The position numbers and the translations under genes are program-made. Of a stretch of DNA of 64,000 bases, positions 1-7,771 are shown in pieces (the first letter of the stretch is position 1; every line of letters begins with the position of its first letter). Below the pieces are notes generated by a model. The model was not told the DNA's origin, did not search any database, and saw only the letters and a list, made by a program, of their open reading frames with translations. Source of the stretch: Rhodobacteraceae bacterium UBA6213 (GTDB taxonomy: Bacteria > Pseudomonadota > Alphaproteobacteria > Rhodobacterales > Rhodobacteraceae); assembly GCA_002421605.1 (NCBI GenBank), contig DISJ01000016.1, positions 103,036 to 167,035 on the forward strand. The letters are read 5' to 3'.

Positions 1-1
1 C

Positions 2-1207
2 CTGACCGGCAACTTCCTGCCGCAAACCGGCCTGTTTGGCACGCACACAGCTTCGGGTGTGGCGCTGTTGGGCAAGCTTGACCAACTGGTTACCGAGCTT
101 GGCTTTCGCCAATACACCGGCATGACGACCAACATGCTCAACATGGTGCTGTTCACCATGTCGCTGATGATCGGCACCGCTGGCCTGCCGCACGTGATCG
201 TGCGCTTCTTCACCGTTCCGAAGGTCGCCGACGCGCGCGCTTCGGCGGGTTGGGCGCTGGTGTTCATCGCGCTGCTTTACACTGTCGCCCCCGCCGTGGG
301 TGCGATGGCGCGGTTGAACCTGACCACCACCTTCTGGCCGAACGCGGTCGCGGGGCAAGCCTTTGACGGCGAAGCCATCACCGTGGACGCGATTGCGAAC
401 GATCCGCAATACAACTGGATCAACAACTGGGCCAAGACCGGTCTTCTGAAGTTTGAAGACAAAAACGGTGACGGCCAGATCCAGTACTACAACGACAAGA
501 ACGCCGACGTTGCAGCCATTGCGACAGCCAAAGGCTGGACCGGGAACGAGCTGACCACCGTGAACAACGACATCATGGTGCTGGCCAACCCCGAAATCGC
601 GCACCTGCCGGGTTGGGTTATCGCGCTGGTCGCCGCCGGTGGTCTTGCCGCCGCGCTTTCGACCGCAGCGGGCCTGCTGTTGGCCATTGCTTCGGCCATC
701 AGCCATGACGTGATCAAGGGCGCCTTGAACCCGAACATCTCGGAAAAAGGCGAACTGTTGGCCGCGCGGATCGCAATGGCAGTTGCCATTGGCGTCGCGA
801 CCTACCTTGGTCTGCACCCCCCGGGGTTTGCCGCGCAAACCGTGGCCTTGGCGTTCGGTATTGCCGCCGCCTCGATCTTCCCGGCGCTGATGATGGGCAT
901 CTTCTCGAAGCGCATCAACAACGTGGGCGCTGTCTGGGGGATGCTTTCGGGCCTGATCTTCACGCTCGTCTACATCTTCATCTACAAAGGCTGGTTCTTC
1001 TTCCCCGGCACCAACCAACTGCCCGATAACGTTGATAACTGGGTGCTTGGTATTTCGCCGCTGTCGATCGGCGCAGTCGGTGCGCTGGTAAACTTCGGTG
1101 TTGCCTACGCGATTTCGATGTCTTCGAAAGAGCCGCCGCAAGAGATCCAAGAACTGATCGAAGGTATCCGCGTGCCGAAAGGTGCCGGGGCTGCCACCGC
1201 TCACTAA
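2..1207 (+). CDS. Sodium/solute symporter, VC_2705-type (5' truncated)
   Basis: C-terminal 401 residues of a sodium:solute symporter; the reading frame is open from base 2, so the true start lies before the window. Several long hydrophobic segments fit the later membrane helices of the SSS family. A soluble insert follows a motif rich in N and W, and carries an EF-hand-like loop (DKNGDGQI, bases 458-481). That insert and the conserved DUF294 neighbour downstream resemble the VC_2705 subfamily, often annotated as acetate permease-like. The substrate is inferred only from family (acetate or another short monocarboxylate). A GC-rich hairpin follows the stop codon. Confidence 0.85.
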   Translation: MTGNFLPQTGLFGTHTASGVALLGKLDQLVTELGFRQYTGMTTNMLNMVLFTMSLMIGTAGLPHVIVRFFTVPKVADARASAGWALVFIALLYTVAPAVGAMARLNLTTTFWPNAVAGQAFDGEAITVDAIANDPQYNWINNWAKTGLLKFEDKNGDGQIQYYNDKNADVAAIATAKGWTGNELTTVNNDIMVLANPEIAHLPGWVIALVAAGGLAAALSTAAGLLLAIASAISHDVIKGALNPNISEKGELLAARIAMAVAIGVATYLGLHPPGFAAQTVALAFGIAAASIFPALMMGIFSKRINNVGAVWGMLSGLIFTLVYIFIYKGWFFFPGTNQLPDNVDNWVLGISPLSIGAVGALVNFGVAYAISMSSKEPPQEIQELIEGIRVPKGAGAATAH

Positions 1208-1216
1208 GTAAGACTT

Positions 1217-1244
1217 TCGGGCGCGGGGAAACCCTCGCGCCCGA
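1217..1244 (+). terminator. Hairpin after symporter gene
   Basis: A 12-base arm TCGGGCGCGGGG is followed by AAA and a near-complementary arm with one bulged T. It starts 9 bases after the symporter stop. No T-run follows, so it may be a weak terminator or an mRNA-stabilising hairpin that sets symporter mRNA apart from the downstream gene. Confidence 0.45.
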
Positions 1245-1304
1245 TCCAAGTGACTGGCGGCGCGCCGAGACCCCGGCGCGTCTGTCATCCCGAGGGGGGA
1301 AGCG

Positions 1305-3128
1305 ATGGGCGACGATCTCGAGGCAACCATCGGTTTTCTGGAAACCGTCCACCCCTACGATACTTTGCCCAAGGACGAACTGGCGCGCGTCGCCGGTTTC
1401 TTCGTGCGCAAGGAATTTGCGACCGACACGCTGGTGTACCGGATCGGGGATGTGCTTTCAGGCATCTATTTGGTCAAAAGTGGCGGGGTCGAAGTGCTTG
1501 ACCGCAATGGTGGGCTGGTTTCGCTGCTTTCCGCGCGTAACACCTTTGGCGAACGCGGCTTGATGCGCGACGGTCTGGCCGCCACCACCGCCCACACCCG
1601 CGAAGACAGCACGATCCTGATGCTGCCCGCGCTCGAGTTTCGCGAACTTATTGCGCGATTCCCCGCGTTTGAGCGGTTTTTCAACCGGGGTCGCGGGCAA
1701 GACACCCGTGCTACGGATATCTCGACGTTGAAGGTGTCTGAGCTGATTTCGCGCAAGCCGCTTTCTTGCGACCCCACCACAACTGTGGGCGAGGCCGCGC
1801 GGATCATGCGCGATTCCCATATATCGAGCCTTGGTGTCACCGAGGACGGGCGGCTTTTGGGCATTCTGACCGTCCGCGACCTTTCCAACAAGGTGCTGGC
1901 CGAAGGCCGCAGCGTGCAAACGCCAGTGTCGCGGGTGATGACGGCCAAGCCAATCTCGCTGCCGCCCGATGCGCTTGGGTCGGACATTCTGCACATCATG
2001 CTGGAACGCAAGATCGGGCACCTGCCGATTGTCGAGGGTGGGCGGTTTGTGGGCATGGTCACGCAGACCGACCTTACGCGTTTTCAGGCGGTCAGCACCG
2101 CAGCGCTGGTGCGTGATGTGGCAAGCGCCGAGACGGTCGAGGAAATGGCAGTGGTCACCGCCCGCATTCCGCGCCTGCTGGTGCAGCTTGTCGGCGCCAA
2201 CCACGCACATGAGGTCGTAACGCGCCTGATCACCGACATCGCCGATGCGGTTACCCGTCGGCTTCTGGCGATGGCCGAGGCAGAGCTGGGCGCTGCACCT
2301 GTGCCCTATCTCTGGCTCGCCTGCGGAAGTCAGGGGCGGCAGGAACAGACCGGTGTGTCCGATCAGGACAACTGCATGATTATCCACAATAACGCCACGC
2401 CTGATGACATGACCTACTTTGCCAAGATGGCAAAGATTGTTTCGGACGGGCTTAACAAATGTGGCTACGTCTATTGCCCCGGCGACATGATGGCCACCGC
2501 CGACCGTTGGCGGGTTCGCCAAAAGCTGTGGCGCGACTATTTCCAACGTTGGATCGCGGTGCCATCGAATGAGGCGCAGATGCTCGCCTCGGTGATGTTC
2601 GATCTGCGCCCGATAGGCGGCACGGTCAGCCTGTATCAAGAGTTGCAGGATGAAACGCTAGACCTTGCTTCGAAAAACTCGATCTTCGTGGCGCATATGA
2701 TCGCCAATTCGCTCAAGCATACGCCACCCTTGGGGCTGATCCGCGGCTTTGCCACGATCCGCTCGGGTGAGCATCGCAACCACATCGATATGAAGCACAA
2801 CGGCGTGGTGCCGGTGGCCGACCTTGCGCGGGTCTATGCGCTACAGGGCAGCCTGACCGCTGCCAACACGCGCGACCGCTTGCAAGGCGCCGAGGCCGCG
2901 GGGGTCATATCAACGTCTGGCGCGCGCGATCTGATCGAGGCATACGATCTGATCGCCACGATGCGGCTTGAAAATCAGGCGCATCTGGTGCGCTCGGGGC
3001 GCAAGCCAGACAACTTCCTGTCGCCGTCAGACCTGTCGGATTTTGAGCGTAGCCATCTGCGCGATGCCTTTGTGGTGGTACGAACGATGCAATCGGCGCT
3101 GAGTCACGGAAAAGGCGCACCGGGATAA
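1305..3128 (+). CDS. cNMP-binding/CBS/DUF294 nucleotidyltransferase-like protein
   Basis: 607 residues. Domains in order: cyclic-nucleotide-binding-like beta barrel (about 15-120), a pair of CBS domains (about 145-265), a DUF294 nucleotidyltransferase-like domain with the GS.GR.E...SD.DN motif at residues 341-356, and a DUF294 C-terminal helical domain. The motif matches GlnD-type nucleotidyltransferases, so transfer of a nucleotide to a protein or small molecule is possible, but no substrate is known from the sequence. The ATG at 1305 follows a GGGGGAAGC sequence. Such genes commonly sit beside VC_2705-type symporters, which suggests a role in regulating transport or carbon use in response to nucleotides; this is inference. 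Confidence 0.88.
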   Translation: MGDDLEATIGFLETVHPYDTLPKDELARVAGFFVRKEFATDTLVYRIGDVLSGIYLVKSGGVEVLDRNGGLVSLLSARNTFGERGLMRDGLAATTAHTREDSTILMLPALEFRELIARFPAFERFFNRGRGQDTRATDISTLKVSELISRKPLSCDPTTTVGEAARIMRDSHISSLGVTEDGRLLGILTVRDLSNKVLAEGRSVQTPVSRVMTAKPISLPPDALGSDILHIMLERKIGHLPIVEGGRFVGMVTQTDLTRFQAVSTAALVRDVASAETVEEMAVVTARIPRLLVQLVGANHAHEVVTRLITDIADAVTRRLLAMAEAELGAAPVPYLWLACGSQGRQEQTGVSDQDNCMIIHNNATPDDMTYFAKMAKIVSDGLNKCGYVYCPGDMMATADRWRVRQKLWRDYFQRWIAVPSNEAQMLASVMFDLRPIGGTVSLYQELQDETLDLASKNSIFVAHMIANSLKHTPPLGLIRGFATIRSGEHRNHIDMKHNGVVPVADLARVYALQGSLTAANTRDRLQGAEAAGVISTSGARDLIEAYDLIATMRLENQAHLVRSGRKPDNFLSPSDLSDFERSHLRDAFVVVRTMQSALSHGKGAPG

Positions 3129-3142
3129 AGGACGAAAAGCCT

Positions 3143-3664
3143 ATGGCAGTTGACTGGATCACAATGGCGGCGGTGGGCATTTTGGCCTTCTCGATTGTCT
3201 ATGCCGCCAACCATCTGAGCGGTCATCGCCTGCCAAAGTGGCTGATGCCTACGGCGATCGGCCTGTCGATGATCATCTATTCGGCGTGGAACGAATATTC
3301 GTGGTTTGGCCGGGTCAGCCAAGATCTGCCCGAAAGCGTAGTGATCCTTGACCAAGTGCGTGGCGGTGCACCGTGGCGGCCGTGGTCTTATCTGTTTCCT
3401 GTCACGTCGCGGTTCATGGCCATCGACCGCGCCGCGGTTTTGCGCTCGGCCACGGCGCCCGATCTGGCGGCGACCGATGTGCTGCTAGTCACCCGATGGG
3501 GCGAGACGATGCGGGTGCCTGTGGCGTTCGATTGCGCAACAGGGGCGCGCGCCGATCTGGTGGAAGGTGCCGAATTGGTGCCCGACGGAACCCTGCGTGG
3601 CGCCGTCTGGGTGCCGGTAGGGCTAGACGACGCAATGCTGAAGGCCGCGTGCAACGGAGGATAA
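3143..3664 (+). CDS. Conserved hypothetical membrane protein
   Basis: 173 residues with a hydrophobic N-terminal helix (about 5-23), a second hydrophobic segment (about 33-50), and a soluble C-terminal part without a domain I recognise. It starts 14 bases after the DUF294 gene and ends 3 bases before the response-regulator gene, so it is very likely cotranscribed with both. The topology suggests an inner-membrane protein with a soluble domain of about 120 residues. Function unknown; position alone suggests a link to the signalling genes on either side. Confidence 0.75.
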   Translation: MAVDWITMAAVGILAFSIVYAANHLSGHRLPKWLMPTAIGLSMIIYSAWNEYSWFGRVSQDLPESVVILDQVRGGAPWRPWSYLFPVTSRFMAIDRAAVLRSATAPDLAATDVLLVTRWGETMRVPVAFDCATGARADLVEGAELVPDGTLRGAVWVPVGLDDAMLKAACNGG

Positions 3665-3667
3665 GCA

Positions 3668-4063
3668 ATGGCCGACGGAGCAAAAAAACGCCGGGTTCTC
3701 ATTGTCGAGGATGAGGACAACATCGCCATCGCGCTTGATTATCTGTTGACGCGCGAAGGCTATGACCACGATCGCATCGCCAATGGCGCGGAAGCGGTGG
3801 CACGCATCCGCGAGACGATGCCCGATCTTGTGCTGCTCGATGTGATGCTTCCCGAGGTTTCGGGTTACGAGATTTGCCAGACCGTGCGCACCGATCGTGC
3901 GCTGGACGGTGTAAAGATTCTGATGATGACGGCGCGCGGTTCGGCGATGGAGCGGCGCAAAGGGTTGGCGCTTGGCGCCGACGGCTTCATCGCCAAACCA
4001 TTCGAGTTGAAGGAACTGCGTGCCGAGGTGCAGCGCCTGCTTGTGCCGGAGGCCGGGCCATGA
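3668..4063 (+). CDS. Single-domain response regulator
   Basis: 131 residues making up just a CheY-like receiver domain, with no DNA-binding output. The acidic pair follows LIVEDED near residues 14-16, the phospho-acceptor is D58 (LVLLDVM), T88 lies in MMTAR, and the conserved lysine is K110 (IAKPF), so the receiver looks functional. The stop codon overlaps the ATG of the next gene (ATGA), implying translational coupling to the sensor-exonuclease fusion. With no output domain it probably acts by protein contact, perhaps with the neighbouring DUF294 or exonuclease proteins. Confidence 0.92.
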   Translation: MADGAKKRRVLIVEDEDNIAIALDYLLTREGYDHDRIANGAEAVARIRETMPDLVLLDVMLPEVSGYEICQTVRTDRALDGVKILMMTARGSAMERRKGLALGADGFIAKPFELKELRAEVQRLLVPEAGP

Positions 4064-6156
4064 GTGAACGCTTCAGCCTGCGGACCAGAATTTTTCTGTT
4101 CTTCGCGGCGCTGGCGGTCGGCAACCTCGCGGCAATACTCGCTGGCATCTATGTCGGCTATCACGGAATCGAAGACGCCGCTGTATTCAACGCCTTCATT
4201 CAGGGCGGCATCATCGCGGGTTTTGCTATCCTCGGGCTGATCGCATGGGTCTGGTTCTTGTTTGACAAGAACGTGGCGCGCCCGATCGAGAAACTCGCAG
4301 GCGGCATCCGAGCCCGCACCCACGCTGAAATCGCTGCGAACCTCGATCAGACAACGGGCAAGTATCTGGGCGATCTGGCCCCCGCGGCATTGGCAGTGAC
4401 GCAGCATCTTTCGGAAACCCGCGAAGCCTTGAAAGAGGCGGTCGAGCGCGAAACGGGGCGACTTTTGAGCGAAAAGGGGCGCCTAGAGGCGCTGCTGGCC
4501 GATGTGCCGGTGGGGGTGGTGTTATGCACGCCCGACCATCAGCTGGTGTTCTACAACAGCCACGCCGTCGATCTGTTGGATGGCACGGGCGTTGCGCACG
4601 GGCCGGGGCTTGATCGCGGCTTGTTCGACTATCTGCACGCAGCGCCGATCACGCACGCCTTGGCGCGACTGCGCGAAACGGCCGACGCCGATGCGGCCTC
4701 TGATCTGCTTTGCGCTACAACCGGGTCGGGCAAGGTGTTGGCGGCACGGATGCGGGTTTTGAACGAACCGGCCGATGAAGATGGCACCCACCCACGGCCC
4801 GGCTATGTACTGACGCTGCGCGATGTCAGCGCCGATTTGGCGACACACGCAGCCCGTGAGGCCTTGATCGAAGAGGTGTTCGACCGGGTGCGCCGGCCGG
4901 CTGCAAACCTGCAGACGGTGATCGGGGTAGTGGCGGAGTCGGGCGGTGGATTGAACAAGGAACTGACTCAGGCGCTGTTGAGCGAGGCTTCGGCGCTGGC
5001 ACATTCGGTGACCGAACTGGCAGAGCGCCATGACCGCGAGCGCGCCGAATGGTGGCCGCTCAGCCTTGTGCGGGCGTCAGATTTGACCGAGGCGGTGCGC
5101 GCGCGGGCGGGCGCTGAAGGTGTCGCGCTTGATGTCGCCGCCGAACAGTTGATCTTGCGCTGCGATGGGTTCGAGCTTTCGGCGCTGGTGGCGGGGCTTG
5201 CGGCGCGCCTGTCGGTTGGGCGTCAGCAACTGCGGCTGACGATCAGCGAAGACGGTTCTGGCGCGCTGGTGGCGCTTTCTTGGCATGGTCCGCCAGTTTC
5301 GGTGACCGAGCTTGACCACTGGCTCGAAGCGCCGCTTGAGGTGGGAATGGCCGATCTGACCGGGCGGCGTGTGCTGGTCACGCATGCCACCGAAATCTGG
5401 CCCGAACCGCTCGCCGAGGGCAAGGCGCGGCTGTGCCTTCCGCTGCGCGAGGTGCGCCGGGCCCACAAACGCCCCGCCCCGGTGGCGCGCGCCGTGGTCT
5501 ATGACTTTGATCTGCTGTTCAAAGATCGTTCTGCCAAGGTGATGGATGCGCGCCTTGATGATCTGACCTATGTTGTGTTCGACACCGAAACGACTGGGCT
5601 ATTGCCTGCACAGGGCGACGAAATCGTGCAGATCGCCGGTGTGCGGATCGTCAACGGGCGGCGCGTGGAAAAAGAAGTGTTCGACGCGCTGGTCAATCCC
5701 CACCGCCCGATTCCGCCGGGTTCGATCGAGGTGCATGGCATCACCGATGCAATGGTGGCCGACGCCCCAGACATTGCCGAGGTGGGGCGGCGGTTTCATG
5801 CATTTGCCAAAGGTGCGGTGCTGGTGGCGCACAATGCGCCCTTTGATGTTGAATTTCTGCGCCGCAAACAAGAAGCAATTGGCGCGGTGTTCGATCACCC
5901 CACGCTCGACACGGTGCTTTTGTCGGCGGTGGTGTTTGGGCAAAGCGAGCTGCATACACTTGATGCGCTGACGCATCGCTTGGGGATCACCATCCCCGAA
6001 GAAGCGCGCCACACCGCCTTGGGCGACACGGTGGCCACCGCGGACGCATTTCTGAAGCTTCTGCCCTCGCTCAAGGCGCGCGGGCTGGTGACTTTTGGCG
6101 ATGTGGTGCGCGAGGTGCGCAAGCACGGGCGGTTATTGCGCGATCTGAACGGCTGA
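4060..6156 (+). CDS. Membrane sensor-like protein fused to DEDDh exonuclease
   Basis: 698 residues; the start is the ATG overlapping the previous stop. Two membrane segments (about 10-33 and 45-68) lead into a HAMP-like and coiled region (about 70-145) and a PAS-like region (about 150-265). A DHp/ATPase-like stretch (about 270-475) lacks a recognisable H-box histidine and N-box, so kinase activity is doubtful. A DnaQ-like 3'-5' exonuclease domain (about 505-675) follows, with complete catalytic residues D508, E510, D596, H651 and D656. DnaQ-like proteins of this class are often filed as DNA polymerase III epsilon subunits, but the membrane anchor argues against a replisome role. It probably works with the coupled response regulator. 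Confidence 0.85.
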   Translation: MSERFSLRTRIFLFFAALAVGNLAAILAGIYVGYHGIEDAAVFNAFIQGGIIAGFAILGLIAWVWFLFDKNVARPIEKLAGGIRARTHAEIAANLDQTTGKYLGDLAPAALAVTQHLSETREALKEAVERETGRLLSEKGRLEALLADVPVGVVLCTPDHQLVFYNSHAVDLLDGTGVAHGPGLDRGLFDYLHAAPITHALARLRETADADAASDLLCATTGSGKVLAARMRVLNEPADEDGTHPRPGYVLTLRDVSADLATHAAREALIEEVFDRVRRPAANLQTVIGVVAESGGGLNKELTQALLSEASALAHSVTELAERHDRERAEWWPLSLVRASDLTEAVRARAGAEGVALDVAAEQLILRCDGFELSALVAGLAARLSVGRQQLRLTISEDGSGALVALSWHGPPVSVTELDHWLEAPLEVGMADLTGRRVLVTHATEIWPEPLAEGKARLCLPLREVRRAHKRPAPVARAVVYDFDLLFKDRSAKVMDARLDDLTYVVFDTETTGLLPAQGDEIVQIAGVRIVNGRRVEKEVFDALVNPHRPIPPGSIEVHGITDAMVADAPDIAEVGRRFHAFAKGAVLVAHNAPFDVEFLRRKQEAIGAVFDHPTLDTVLLSAVVFGQSELHTLDALTHRLGITIPEEARHTALGDTVATADAFLKLLPSLKARGLVTFGDVVREVRKHGRLLRDLNG

Positions 6157-6191
6157 ACGGGCCGGGTCGGTGGGGCTTTGCCTGCCAAGTT

Positions 6192-6212
6192 GCCGCCGAC
6201 CGGCGGTATTTC
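6192..6212 (+). terminator. Weak hairpin between convergent genes
   Basis: CCGCCG and CGGCGG arms are separated by AC and followed by TATTTC. It lies between the end of the sensor-exonuclease gene and the end of pyrD. The stem is short, so this is a tentative terminator for the plus-strand operon. Confidence 0.35.
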
Positions 6213-6226
6213 ATTGGCGAAGCCGG

Positions 6227-7285
6227 TCAGCTCCAGTCTGCGATGCCGGTGCCGACCGCGTCTGCAACATTGGCAAATCCATCGCGCGCCAAAAGTGCGT
6301 CAAGCCCGCGCGCGATATCGGCCGCAAGCGAGAGTCCGCCAAAGACCAGCGCGGTATAGAGTTGCACCGCCGAAGCCCCGGCGCGGATTTTCTGATAGGC
6401 TTGTTCGGGTGAGCCGATCCCGCCAACCCCTATCAACGGTATCCGCCCCTCGGTCAGCAGTGCCAGCGAGGCGAGCACGCGTGTCGATTTCTCAAACAGC
6501 GGCGCGCCCGAAAGACCACCCGCTTCGCCCCGATCTGCCGACTTCAAGCCATCGCGCACCACGGTTGAATTGGTGGCGATGATGCCGTCGATCTTGGCGG
6601 CCATGGCCACCTCTGCGATGTCTTCAAGTTCGGCCTGGGTCAGGTCTGGCGCAATTTTCAGAAACACCGGTATTGGACGGGCAAGGCGCGCGCGTTCGTC
6701 CAGCACCAGATCGAGCAACCCCGCCAGCGCAGCGCGCCCCTGCAGATCGCGCAGCCGTTCGGTGTTGGGTGATGAGACGTTGACGGTGGCAAAGTCGATC
6801 GCAGGGCCGCTCAGGCGCAGCACCTCGGCAAAATCGGCGGCGCGGTTGGCGCTGTCTTTGTTCGCACCAAGGTTCAGCCCGACCGGAATACCGGCAGGGC
6901 GGCGCGCCAGCCGCGCGGCAATCGGCCCGGCACCTTCGTTGTTGAAACCGAAGCGGTTGATCGCCGCGCGGTCTTTTGTCAGCCGGAACAAACGCGGGCG
7001 CGGGTTACCGGGTTGGGCGCGCGGGGTAGCGGCCCCCAGTTCCAAAAAGCCAAAGCCCGCTCGCATCAGAGGTGCTACCACCTCGGCATTCTTGTCAAAC
7101 CCTGCGGCAAGGCCGACTGGATTGGGCAGCGCCAAACCTGCCACCGTTGTGGCCAGCCGGGGCGTGCTTACGACCCCAACAAGCGGCACGAGGCCCATGC
7201 GCAGCGCGCGGATCGACAGCCCGTGCGAAAGTTCTGGTTCAAGATGCAACAGCACGGACAACCCGGCCCGTTCACTCAGCTTCAT
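6227..7285 (-). CDS. pyrD: Quinone-dependent dihydroorotate dehydrogenase
   Basis: 352 residues, class 2 length. It oxidises dihydroorotate to orotate in pyrimidine synthesis, passing electrons to membrane quinone through FMN. Visible family features are the N-terminal amphipathic helix region, NPVGLAAGFDKN, NRFGFNNEG, the catalytic-serine stretch VNVSSPNT, ATNSTV, and the C-terminal FMN-phosphate segment GVGGIGS. The start overlaps the upstream DUF952 stop by ATGA, so the two genes are coupled. Confidence 0.97.
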   Translation of the reverse strand: MKLSERAGLSVLLHLEPELSHGLSIRALRMGLVPLVGVVSTPRLATTVAGLALPNPVGLAAGFDKNAEVVAPLMRAGFGFLELGAATPRAQPGNPRPRLFRLTKDRAAINRFGFNNEGAGPIAARLARRPAGIPVGLNLGANKDSANRAADFAEVLRLSGPAIDFATVNVSSPNTERLRDLQGRAALAGLLDLVLDERARLARPIPVFLKIAPDLTQAELEDIAEVAMAAKIDGIIATNSTVVRDGLKSADRGEAGGLSGAPLFEKSTRVLASLALLTEGRIPLIGVGGIGSPEQAYQKIRAGASAVQLYTALVFGGLSLAADIARGLDALLARDGFANVADAVGTGIADWS

Positions 7286-7620
7286 GGCAGGCCCTCGGGA
7301 AAGATATGACCGCTAGCACCGAGCGGCAGCGAGGTATCGCGCACCACCTCGGCCAAATTGAGCGCGCGGTACAGGTGCGGAAACAGCTGCCCGCCGCGCG
7401 AAGGTTCCCATTTCAGCGCGCCACCCAAGGTGTCAGTGTCGAAGGTAACCAGCACCAAATCGCTTTCGGCGGCGAAGTGACGGGCCGCGGTTTCGGCAAC
7501 CTGGGCGGCGGTGGAAAAGTGGATGAAACCGTCGGTCAGATCGACCGGCGCACCAAGGGTTTGCCCGGCGGCACAGAAAGCATCCCATTCGGGGCGGCGA
7601 AAGATTTTATAGATCAGCAT
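7282..7620 (-). CDS. DUF952 family protein
   Basis: 112 residues starting at MLIYKIF; an in-frame upstream extension exists but lacks family features. The pattern of W..F, DGFIHFST near the middle and a conserved aspartate-containing LVLVTFD segment is typical of DUF952, a small domain related in fold to ADP-ribosyltransferase-like proteins. No biochemical role is established for it here. It is translationally coupled to pyrD and shares a divergent promoter region with the 5'-nucleotidase gene. Confidence 0.85.
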   Translation of the reverse strand: MLIYKIFRRPEWDAFCAAGQTLGAPVDLTDGFIHFSTAAQVAETAARHFAAESDLVLVTFDTDTLGGALKWEPSRGGQLFPHLYRALNLAEVVRDTSLPLGASGHIFPEGLP

Positions 7621-7683
7621 GGCGACCACATGCGCCAAGGGGCGCCACGGGTCAATGCCCGCCGATGTCACAGAGCTGTTGCA

Positions 7684-7700
7684 GCGACATGGCATGTCGC
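7684..7700. promoter_or_regulatory. 17-bp palindrome in divergent promoter region
   Basis: GCGACATG-G-CATGTCGC is a perfect inverted repeat between DUF952/pyrD and the 5'-nucleotidase gene. A further half-site GCGACAT lies at 7723-7729. A possible -35 TTGACA is at 7713-7718, with CAGACT 17 bases further on. This is a candidate operator; the regulator is unknown. Confidence 0.5.
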
Positions 7701-7771
7701 CACACATGATCTTTGACAGCAAGCGACATCGGCCGCAGACTGTTACAATCGTCACCTAGGGGAGTAATCGT

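Noticed and set aside
1458..2639. 393-codon minus-strand open frame
   Set aside because: It is antisense to the DUF294 gene, which has clear domains; the frame has no recognisable motif.
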